Shown here piece after piece: positions 23,084 to 27,849 of a stretch of DNA of 27,849 nucleotides. The stretch spans positions 1-27,849 of the IMG/VR virus record IMGVR_UViG_3300047483_000099. One strand, given 5' to 3'. The stretch is from a virus. Position 1 is the stretch's first letter; the number at the start of each line of letters is the position of its first letter. The position numbers and the translations under genes are program-made. A model generated the notes under the pieces. The model was not told the origin of the DNA and searched no databases. It saw nothing but the letters and a program-made list of their open reading frames with translations.

Positions 23084-23353
23084 ATGAAATTAGATTTTAA
23101 TTTTGACCTTGTCGGATTAGACGGTCAGGCCATTGATGGCGCGAATGCAGGGAAGTTATTAGCTAACGCTTTAGCTCAGGGATCTAAGGGCGATGCTCTT
23201 AAGTTCTGGGACTGGGCGGTAAACTTAAACAAAGGAGAGATCCTTGACCTGGACTCAAGCGATCAGGAAACGATTAAAAATTTTATCAAGGATTCTGAAG
23301 GTTTCACGATCCTTGCAAAAGCTCAATTATTGCAGGTATTAAAGAAAGATTAA
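23084..23353 (+). CDS. Small conserved phage protein (89 aa)
   Basis: The product contains GLDGQAIDGANAGKLLANALA, split here as GLDGQAI and GANAGKLLANALA (about residues 11-32), and later GDALKFWDWAVNLNKGEILDLD and AKAQLLQVL. I recognise this pattern from small Bacteroidetes phage proteins without assigned function. It is acidic and probably soluble. The possible regulatory sequence TTTGCTATATATTATC lies at 23043-23058, 25 bases before the ATG. GATC sites reappear inside this gene at 23181, marking the right end of the foreign-looking fibre segment. Confidence 0.6.
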   Translation: MKLDFNFDLVGLDGQAIDGANAGKLLANALAQGSKGDALKFWDWAVNLNKGEILDLDSSDQETIKNFIKDSEGFTILAKAQLLQVLKKD

Positions 23354-23356
23354 TAA

Positions 23357-23677
23357 ATGAATTTGGAAGACATTCTTGGGCAATCTGTAACGGGGGCGAT
23401 CGCCGCACTGATCGGATGGCTAGTAGGTAGAAGAAAAGAGCAAGCGGAGATCACAACCACAGAGCTCGATCAAACCACTAAGGCCATCGAAATCTGGAGA
23501 CAGATGGCTCAAGAAATGTCTGACAAAGTGAAGGAGCTAAGCGATAAGATCGACATCTTGACGGCTGAGGTCCACTCATTAAAATCTGAGAATTCAAACC
23601 TGAAAACCAAACTAGGCATAATTGATGAAAGTAACCAAAGCCAGCCAAAAAGGACTCGATCTAATAAAAAGATTTGA
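23357..23677 (+). CDS. Membrane-anchored coiled-coil protein, lysis-cassette candidate
   Basis: The 106-residue product has one N-terminal hydrophobic helix (SVTGAIAALIGWLVG, residues 10-24) followed by RRKEQ. A coiled coil spans about residues 35-90 (IWRQMAQEMSDKVKEL, DILTAEVHSLKSENSNL) and the C-terminus is basic (QPKRTRSNKKI). Such a layout is seen in holin-like or holin-partner proteins, and the gene lies directly before the lysozyme, overlapping it by 53 bases. A role in membrane permeabilisation or in holding the endolysin is inferred from neighbours; a structural anchor is also possible. Confidence 0.6.
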   Translation: MNLEDILGQSVTGAIAALIGWLVGRRKEQAEITTTELDQTTKAIEIWRQMAQEMSDKVKELSDKIDILTAEVHSLKSENSNLKTKLGIIDESNQSQPKRTRSNKKI

Positions 23678-24080
23678 GGGCTTAAAACTTAAGCCATACC
23701 TTTGCCCAGCCTCGATTTGGACTATCGGCTACGGCAATACCTATTATCCTTCTGGAGCCAAAGTAAAACCAACGGATCCATCGATCACTCAGATCGTCGC
23801 TGAAGCATTACTTAAACACCTTCTAGGATCCTACGAAAAAGCGGTAGATTCTTTCTGTCGCGACGATATAAATCAAAATCAGTTCGATTCCCTGGTCTCT
23901 TTTGCCTACAATTGCGGGGTAAATAACTTAAAATCTTCCACACTTCTTAAAAAAGTCAATGCAAATCCGTATGATCCTACTATCAAGGCTGAGTTTTTGA
24001 AGTGGAATAAGGGAGGTGGAAAGGTGCTTGCTGGATTAACTAAACGACGTCAAGCGGAAGCTGACCTTTACTTCTCATAA
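23625..24080 (+). CDS. Endolysin, GH24 lysozyme
   Basis: The 151-residue protein is a T4/P22-type lysozyme that cuts the beta-1,4 bond between MurNAc and GlcNAc in peptidoglycan. The catalytic Glu is E18 in KRFEGLKLKPY, and T33 in WTIGYG is 15 residues later, the same spacing as E11-T26 in T4 lysozyme. The position of the T4 Asp20 is Cys27 here, a known alternative in GH24 enzymes (LCPAxxWTIGYG). There is no signal peptide, so it needs a holin. I use ATG 23625; a TTG one codon earlier is also possible. It forms a lysis cassette with its neighbours. Confidence 0.9.
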   Translation: MKVTKASQKGLDLIKRFEGLKLKPYLCPASIWTIGYGNTYYPSGAKVKPTDPSITQIVAEALLKHLLGSYEKAVDSFCRDDINQNQFDSLVSFAYNCGVNNLKSSTLLKKVNANPYDPTIKAEFLKWNKGGGKVLAGLTKRRQAEADLYFS

Positions 24081-24082
24081 AC

Positions 24083-24532
24083 ATGCGAAAATTCCTTATT
24101 CTTTTGGCTTGTGTTGGATTCTTTTCTTGTAAACAGACAAAGACATTAACTGAGTACAAAGAGACGCTTAGAATCGATACAATCAAAAGCGAGAAAATCG
24201 TCGAGAAGTTCAGAGCAGTGCATGACACTTTACTGATCACAAATCCATGCGATTCTTCTGGGATCCTATCTTCTTTTTATTCACGCCTGGTCCTACCTAA
24301 TGGATCCGTGACGATCAAGTCCGATAAGGGCCAGATCAAAGCAACGATCGATATCGACTCGATTCGCAATGAGATCGAAAATAATTACAGAAACTCCCAG
24401 GTGAAATGGATTGAATATCGTGACAAGGAAGTGATCAAATACCAGGTGCCTACCTGGGTGGTAATGCTACTATTTGCGGAGGCTTTGATGCTTGTCGCTT
24501 ACTTGTACGTTAAATTCGGTCTTCGTGTATAA
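24083..24532 (+). CDS. Probable unimolecular spanin (u-spanin)
   Basis: The 149-residue protein has a lipoprotein signal peptide (MRKFLILLACVGFFSC, candidate lipidated Cys16) and a hydrophobic helix at the C-terminus (TWVVMLLFAEALMLVAYLYV, about residues 124-143) ending in KFGLRV. Between them is a mixed region with beta and helical parts. A lipid anchor for the outer membrane at one end and an inner-membrane helix at the other is the topology of u-spanins such as phage T1 gp11. The gene follows the lysozyme by 2 bases. Expected role: fusing inner and outer membranes in the last step of lysis. Assignment is from topology and place. Confidence 0.65.
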   Translation: MRKFLILLACVGFFSCKQTKTLTEYKETLRIDTIKSEKIVEKFRAVHDTLLITNPCDSSGILSSFYSRLVLPNGSVTIKSDKGQIKATIDIDSIRNEIENNYRNSQVKWIEYRDKEVIKYQVPTWVVMLLFAEALMLVAYLYVKFGLRV

Positions 24533-24719
24533 AATAGATATAGATCCTATCGAAAATCCTAGAAACCCAACGACGGAAACGCTTGATAAAATGCTCGAAG
24601 TCATGGAAGCTATTGAGCATATCGACGATGCTGGCTTTGTTCTTCGAATGAAGCTATTAAATAACGTCGAATTTCTAGTCGATCAATTAATGGAAGAATA
24701 TGAGCAACGAAAAAGATAG
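24525..24719 (+). CDS. Small acidic protein (64 aa)
   Basis: I start at GTG 24525, which gives an 8-base overlap with the spanin candidate; the TTG at 24492 would overlap it by 41 bases. The product is acidic and helical: TTETLDKMLEVMEAIEHIDD and MKLLNNVEFLVDQLMEEYEQ. I recognise no domain. It ends 20 bases inside the metallophosphoesterase gene, so it is translated in the same operon. Function unknown. Confidence 0.5.
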   Translation: MYKIDIDPIENPRNPTTETLDKMLEVMEAIEHIDDAGFVLRMKLLNNVEFLVDQLMEEYEQRKR

Positions 24720-25692
24720 AGCTGAAGCGATCAAGAATCACTTCTATTCTACAAACATGACACGCGCAGACTTTGAGCGTGAAAACTGGGAGAATTATGG
24801 ATACAAAGATATCATTAATTTCCACAAGGCATTAACCAGGTTTGATATCTCAGTCAAAAAAAGATCAGAGCACTGGAAACAAACCAGACCAAGCGCGAAG
24901 ATTGAGTCATTTAACCTGGACGAATTAGACAATTTTGGAATAGAGCCAGGGATCGGAAAGGAATACACCAGTGCGCGTCTTCCAGATCACTTAAAAAAGA
25001 TCGGGATCCTATCTGATATCCACGTTCCTTTTCATTCATTAGAAGCGCTTACATGCGCGATTAAATACCTTAAGGACCAGGAGATCGACTGCCTTTATTT
25101 AAACGGAGATACCTTTGACTTTTATAGTATTTCACGTCACGAAAAAGAAAAGGATCTCAGAGACTTTCCGCGCGAGATCGAGATGTGCAGAAACTTTCTC
25201 CAGAAGCTTCGAGATATCTTTCCACTGATACCGATATACTTCAAGGCTGGAAATCATGAGAATAGATTCCAGCGCTACCTATTTAGCCAGGCGGAGGAGT
25301 TCGCAGGATTGCATGAATTGCAGTTCGATAAGTTCTTCCGTATGGATCATTTGAAAATTGAGTGGATAGAAGACTGGCAAGGGATGGAAATGGGTGATCT
25401 ATTGGTTGCTCACGGACATGAGCTCTTGGCTGGAGGAATGAATCCTTCCCAGACTACATTCAACAAAACCTTTTGTAATACATTAATCGGTCACGTTCAT
25501 AGGACCACAAGCACAACAAAGAAGGATGGATTTAAAAGGTACATTCATAGCTATTCGACTGGATGCTTGACTCACTTATCACCGAAATACTACCCTTTTG
25601 CCCAGCATAATCATGGCTTCGCACTGGTAGAAATTAATCACGGTAAATCAAAAGTTTCCAATATCATGATAAAAGATGGAAAAATTGTTTAG
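24700..25692 (+). CDS. Calcineurin-like metallophosphoesterase
   Basis: The 330-residue protein has a helical N-terminus of about 95 residues and then a metallophosphoesterase domain with all five motifs: GILSDIHVPFH (D106, H108), LNGDTFDFY (NGD 135-137), KAGNHENR (GNHE 184-187), VAHGHE (238-241) and GHVHR (264-268). These bind two metal ions for phosphoester cleavage. The substrate, whether nucleic acid, nucleotide or protein phosphate, cannot be read from the sequence. The N-terminal region (TRADFERENWENYGYKDII) may bind DNA. It is the last gene before a terminator. Confidence 0.85.
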   Translation: MSNEKDRAEAIKNHFYSTNMTRADFERENWENYGYKDIINFHKALTRFDISVKKRSEHWKQTRPSAKIESFNLDELDNFGIEPGIGKEYTSARLPDHLKKIGILSDIHVPFHSLEALTCAIKYLKDQEIDCLYLNGDTFDFYSISRHEKEKDLRDFPREIEMCRNFLQKLRDIFPLIPIYFKAGNHENRFQRYLFSQAEEFAGLHELQFDKFFRMDHLKIEWIEDWQGMEMGDLLVAHGHELLAGGMNPSQTTFNKTFCNTLIGHVHRTTSTTKKDGFKRYIHSYSTGCLTHLSPKYYPFAQHNHGFALVEINHGKSKVSNIMIKDGKIV

Positions 25693-25745
25693 ATTTGCAT
25701 AGTATTTTGTTTTTCATAGTTTTATAGGTTTAGATGACACTTAGA

Positions 25746-25776
25746 AAGCCCCAGGATTTTGTCCTTGGGCTTTTTT
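25746..25776 (+). terminator. Rho-independent terminator ending the lysis operon
   Basis: AAGCCCCAGGA (25746-25756) pairs with TCCTTGGGCTT (25762-25772) with one mismatch, the loop is TTTTG, and six T follow (25771-25776). It separates the late operon from the next promoter. Confidence 0.85.
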
Positions 25777-25801
25777 GTTGTGTGAAAAATAATTTAAAAA
25801 A

Positions 25802-25845
25802 AAGTTTAAAAAAATTTTTTATTATCAAAAAAGGTGTTACCTTTG
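25802..25845 (+). promoter_or_regulatory. Rightward promoter (Bacteroidetes type) for the replication-type genes
   Basis: AAGTTT, an A7 tract, TTTTTT, ATTATC, a spacer and TACCTTTG (25838-25845) make a TAnnTTTG promoter with an A/T-tract upstream. The arrangement matches the leftward promoter at 14339-14382 position by position. Start near 25851, followed by a leader ending CATCTAAATC before the ATG at 25888. Confidence 0.75.
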
Positions 25846-25887
25846 ACATGTGATCGGCAACGAAGCCCACACAAAATCATCTAAATC

Positions 25888-26178
25888 ATGGAAAACTTAA
25901 TTGAAAAATCTTATGAAATTGATCAGTTCTCTTGGCATGTAAAATCTAATGGAGAGAAAGTGTCACGTTACAGAATTGTTTACGTTAAAGTAGAGACTGA
26001 CAATGAAATAATTCATTACGATATCTATCGATCAGCAATGCCTCAGGAGGCAGTCGGACATATCAGCTCTAGGAGAATAACTCACCTAGGCTACGAAGGC
26101 AAAAGCTACTGGAAGATCTACTATGATAATGATAAGTTCGAGAGAGCTATCAAGAGAATTGAAAAACTAACTAAATAA
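25888..26178 (+). CDS. Hypothetical protein (96 aa), first gene of the promoter-led unit
   Basis: The product starts MENLIEKSYEIDQFSWHVKSNGEK and has alternating beta and helical parts (RIVYVKVETDNEIIHYDIY, in part; KSYWKIYYDNDKFERAIKRI). I recognise no domain. It is the first gene behind a strong promoter and before a single-stranded DNA binding protein, the place of early or middle genes that open phage replication. The leader has the CATCTAA element 3 bases before the start. No signal peptide. Confidence 0.6.
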   Translation: MENLIEKSYEIDQFSWHVKSNGEKVSRYRIVYVKVETDNEIIHYDIYRSAMPQEAVGHISSRRITHLGYEGKSYWKIYYDNDKFERAIKRIEKLTK

Positions 26179-26185
26179 AAATACA

Positions 26186-26296
26186 ATGAGAGAGCACCTA
26201 AAACAAGTCACTGGTTCTGAGTTAGCTCAAGCCACTATCATCACGCTGATCGTCATCGGCATCCTATCAGTAATCACAATAATTTCAAACCTTTAA
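26186..26296 (+). CDS. 36-residue single-helix membrane peptide
   Basis: The ATG at 26186 opens 36 codons. The first 16 residues are polar (MREHLKQVTGSELAQA). Residues 17-34 are a strong hydrophobic helix (TIIITLIV-type stretch rich in Ile, Leu, Val). An A-rich leader precedes it, seven bases after the previous stop. Codons are used as in neighbours, so a real small membrane protein is likely. Function unknown. Confidence 0.5.
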   Translation: MREHLKQVTGSELAQATIITLIVIGILSVITIISNL

Positions 26297-26306
26297 TTTT
26301 ATTATC

Positions 26307-26951
26307 ATGTCAAACCAAACAAAAATTATCGCAACTTCAGCAGGTGGATCTAACTATGAACCGATCCCTGCTGGGACTTATGTAGCTCGATGCTATTCAA
26401 TGATCCACATGGGAACCGTAAAGGAATCCTACATGGGTGAAGAGAAGTTCGTCAATAAGGTACGCCTTACATTCGAGCTTCCAACGGAGCTAAAAGTATT
26501 CAAGGAGGAGAACGGAGAGCAACCTCAAGTGATATCAAAAGAATTCACCTTGTCACTAGGTGAGAAATCAAACCTTCGGGCTTTCTTAAATTCCTGGAGA
26601 GGCAAGGCACTAACAGAAGAAGAGTGTAAGTCGTTTGATATTGCGGTCCTAGCTGGCAAGGCTTGCACCTTATCGATCATCCACAAGACGTCAAAGGTAA
26701 GTGGTAAGACTTACGCTGAGATCGCTTCAATCGGTGGGGTAATGAAGAACATGGAAGTTCCTGCCTTGATAAATCCTCAGATCGTTTTCTCTGTGAACAA
26801 CTTTGACCAGGTAGCTTTTGATTCCTTCCCTGATTTTATCAAGGAAAAAATCGCTTCATCTCAGGAATACCAGGCACTACAAAAGAGCGCACCAGCTCCA
26901 GCACCAGAGCCAGAAGTTCAGATCGTAGAGGAGGATGACTTACCATGGTAG
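26307..26951 (+). CDS. Single-stranded DNA-binding-type protein
   Basis: The 214-residue protein has an N-terminal PIPAGTYVARCYSMIHMG stretch (about residues 19-36) and beta strands (VNKVRLTFELP; KEFTLSLGEKSNLRAFLNSWRGK, in part) that suit an OB-fold. A Pro/Ala linker (APAPAPEPE) leads to the acidic tail EEDDLPW. The tail mimics the C-terminal tip (DDIPF) by which SSB proteins recruit replication partners. It matches a family annotated in phages as replication or SSB-like protein. It would cover single strands during replication or recombination. It overlaps the following small gene by 7 bases. Confidence 0.7.
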   Translation: MSNQTKIIATSAGGSNYEPIPAGTYVARCYSMIHMGTVKESYMGEEKFVNKVRLTFELPTELKVFKEENGEQPQVISKEFTLSLGEKSNLRAFLNSWRGKALTEEECKSFDIAVLAGKACTLSIIHKTSKVSGKTYAEIASIGGVMKNMEVPALINPQIVFSVNNFDQVAFDSFPDFIKEKIASSQEYQALQKSAPAPAPEPEVQIVEEDDLPW

Positions 26952-27142
26952 CAGAGACTTATCCTCAGGTCCTTAAGGTCGATTTAAAATCGCCTTCTGG
27001 TAACTACTACACCGTGATAGAGCGGTTCGCATCTAGCGAAGAATATGTAAAGTATGTGGACTGGCAATTATGGTCAGGATATAAAGTGATCGGAACGCGT
27101 CCATACATGAAATTAAAAGAAAATGAAGATGACCAGAATTAA
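26945..27142 (+). CDS. Small hypothetical protein (65 aa)
   Basis: It starts seven bases before the end of the SSB-type gene. The 65 residues suggest a small beta protein: PQVLKVDLKSPSGNYYTVIERF, then SSEEYVKYVDWQLWSGYKVIG. I recognise no family. Position in the replication-type unit suggests an accessory role in DNA metabolism, but nothing in the sequence confirms it. It ends 20 bases into the next gene. Confidence 0.5.
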   Translation: MVAETYPQVLKVDLKSPSGNYYTVIERFASSEEYVKYVDWQLWSGYKVIGTRPYMKLKENEDDQN

Positions 27143-27311
27143 GAAAATGAATGTTTACCAGCAATGTGCTGAGCGATTAAATGCTAAAGGGATCAAGCCT
27201 TTTAGCGCTAGAGAATGGACCACTGCAATAGTTCAGCAGACCGTTTACGGAAAGGTTAATTATCCAGAAGTTTTAGCAGAAATTAAATCGATCTACGATG
27301 AATACAAGTAA
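27123..27311 (+). CDS. Small hypothetical protein (62 aa)
   Basis: The 62 residues include MNVYQQCAERLNAKGIKPFSAREWTTAIVQQTVYG (in part) and end PEVLAEIKSIYDEYK. Helical content with a basic N-terminus suggests a small DNA- or protein-binding factor, but no domain is recognised. Starts are possible at 27123, 27129 and 27147; the last avoids overlap with the previous gene. The stop overlaps the next ATG by 14 bases. Confidence 0.5.
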   Translation: MKMTRIKKMNVYQQCAERLNAKGIKPFSAREWTTAIVQQTVYGKVNYPEVLAEIKSIYDEYK

Positions 27312-27483
27312 GCCTAGTTTCAACGACTGGATGGATCACATAGCTAACCAGCTCCAGAAAGATTATCGTAAACTTTATTATTCATCTAAATATAAAAGCG
27401 ATGCTAACATTCCAGCAATACCACGAAAAAAATCCAAGGATCTACGAAGAGTTCAAACGCTTCGCCTTTTTGCTGATCAATAA
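27298..27483 (+). CDS. Small hypothetical protein (61 aa) with overlapped C-terminus
   Basis: The N-terminal 33 residues (FNDWMDHIANQLQKDYRKLYY) look like ordinary protein. The C-terminal 27 (PRKKSKDLRRVQTLRLFADQ) lie in an 83-base overlap with the next gene and look like its shadow. The gene may be real, or the true reading may switch to the next frame. Start ATG overlaps the previous gene by 14 bases. Confidence 0.4.
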   Translation: MNTSKPSFNDWMDHIANQLQKDYRKLYYSSKYKSDANIPAIPRKKSKDLRRVQTLRLFADQ

Positions 27484-27667
27484 TGGTCACAAAAAGATCG
27501 GAGCCAAGCAAGTCTTCGAAAGGATCAGATGGGAGTCTCTGATCGAAAGGACAGATCGCTACAAGGTGAACAATAACTATACGGCAGACTATGCCTATAA
27601 GTTTGAGCAAGACTTCCCCTACCTGGAAGGTATCTTCTACCACAGAGCTAGAAGAATAAAAAATTAA
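27401..27667 (+). CDS. Conserved phage hypothetical protein (88 aa), IRWE family
   Basis: The 88-residue product has FQQYHEKNPRIYEEFKRFAF (residues 4-23), then GAKQVFERIRWES (about 34-46), NNNYTADYAYKFEQDFP and a basic C-terminus (FYHRARRIKN). I recognise this order from a small family that is widespread in phages and some bacterial genomes; function unknown, though the charged helical make-up is consistent with nucleic-acid binding. It overlaps the gene before by 83 bases and is the last complete gene of the window. Confidence 0.65.
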   Translation: MLTFQQYHEKNPRIYEEFKRFAFLLINNGHKKIGAKQVFERIRWESLIERTDRYKVNNNYTADYAYKFEQDFPYLEGIFYHRARRIKN

Positions 27668-27668
27668 G

Positions 27669-27676
27669 TATATTTG
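27669..27676 (+). promoter_or_regulatory. Candidate -7 box (TATATTTG)
   Basis: TATATTTG, identical to the box of the leftward promoter at 14339-14346, lies between the gene ending at 27667 and the gene starting at 27723. There is no clear upstream T-tract, so this is weaker than the others. Confidence 0.4.
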
Positions 27677-27683
27677 TAAACAA

Positions 27684-27706
27684 GGACCAGTCATCTAGGC
27701 TGGTCC
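27684..27706 (+). other. Leader hairpin
   Basis: GGACCAG (27684-27690) and CTGGTCC (27700-27706) form a perfect 7-base-pair stem with a nine-base loop. No T-run follows, so this is more likely a 5' leader structure of the next gene than a terminator. It lies 8 bases past the candidate -7 box. Confidence 0.6.
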
Positions 27707-27722
27707 AAATCTAACCAATAAA

Positions 27723-27849
27723 ATGGAAAAAGAATTTGTAACATACGAGCAAGCATTAGCCTTAAAGGAATTAGGTTTTGATGATGAATGCTGTGGATAT
27801 TATTCTGATAATATTCTTTATATCTATGAAATTGAAAATAAAAATCTTT
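27723..27849 (+). CDS. Partial conserved phage protein (EQALALKELGFDDEC type)
   Basis: The ATG at 27723 opens a frame that runs off the window; 42 codons are visible. The start (MEKEFVTYEQALALKELGF, then DDECCGYY) is one I know from many small Bacteroidetes phage proteins and their host genomes, without known function. A candidate -7 box and hairpin lie in front, so it may begin a new transcription unit. Confidence 0.6.
   Translation, partial: MEKEFVTYEQALALKELGFDDECCGYYSDNILYIYEIENKNL

Noticed and set aside
23396-23403. GCGATCGC palindromes (also in coding DNA elsewhere), which resemble the cyanobacterial HIP1 repeat
   Set aside because: They fit the general GATC excess in this phage, and promoters and protein families point to Bacteroidetes, not cyanobacteria.

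Overview
This window is about 27.8 kb of a tailed double-stranded DNA phage or prophage that probably infects a member of the Bacteroidetes (Flavobacteriia, Cytophagia or Sphingobacteriia). The case for the host: there are no Shine-Dalgarno sequences, leaders are A/T-rich, and the clearest promoters carry the Bacteroidetes -7 box TAnnTTTG behind A- and T-tracts. The protein families are also those of Bacteroidetes siphophages: the SKTI-type tail protein, the 193-residue head-tail adaptor, and the portal with a CRHVW-type C-terminal domain. A tape measure of about 624 residues points to a non-contractile siphovirus tail. Both ends cut through genes. No integrase, tRNA or CRISPR array was seen.

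Layout. (1) 1-2924: small early/middle proteins, a family-4-like glycosyltransferase, a small head-associated-type protein and a methyltransferase. (2) 2921-4520: small and large terminase. (3) 4539-11177: the tail block, with a tail-assembly chaperone pair apparently joined by a -1 frameshift, a completion-type protein, two large tail proteins and the tape measure. (4) 11189-12735: an XkdF-like head protease whose C-terminal half looks like a RelA/SpoT nucleotide pyrophosphokinase, followed by a 74-residue protein. (5) 12732-14298: a leftward island inside the rightward structural genes, with two promoters of its own. It encodes a MESH1-like small alarmone hydrolase, two proteins of unknown function and a possible 28-residue membrane peptide. 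(6) 14453-16614: scaffold, major capsid protein and a probable tail-tube protein, closed by a strong terminator. (7) 16706-20181: a small protein, the portal and neck adaptors. (8) 20181-23038: tail fibre, an in-frame remnant of an S74 fibre chaperone, and accessory genes of different base composition. (9) 23084-25692: lysis genes (membrane coiled-coil protein, GH24 lysozyme, probable unimolecular spanin) and a metallophosphoesterase, ended by a terminator. (10) 25802-27849: a new promoter driving small replication-type genes, including a probable single-stranded DNA binding protein.

The most interesting point is the pairing in blocks 4 and 5. A RelA/SpoT-like synthetase domain is attached to a virion maturation protease, and a complete small alarmone hydrolase is convergent with it about 250 bases away. 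This resembles a toxic small alarmone synthetase with its hydrolase antitoxin, but built into a phage head gene. Other points worth checking are a 2.9 kb stretch with no GATC site around the fibre in a genome otherwise rich in GATC, the decayed S74 chaperone in frame behind the fibre stop codon, the candidate u-spanin, the frameshift site, and the permuted order of head and tail genes.
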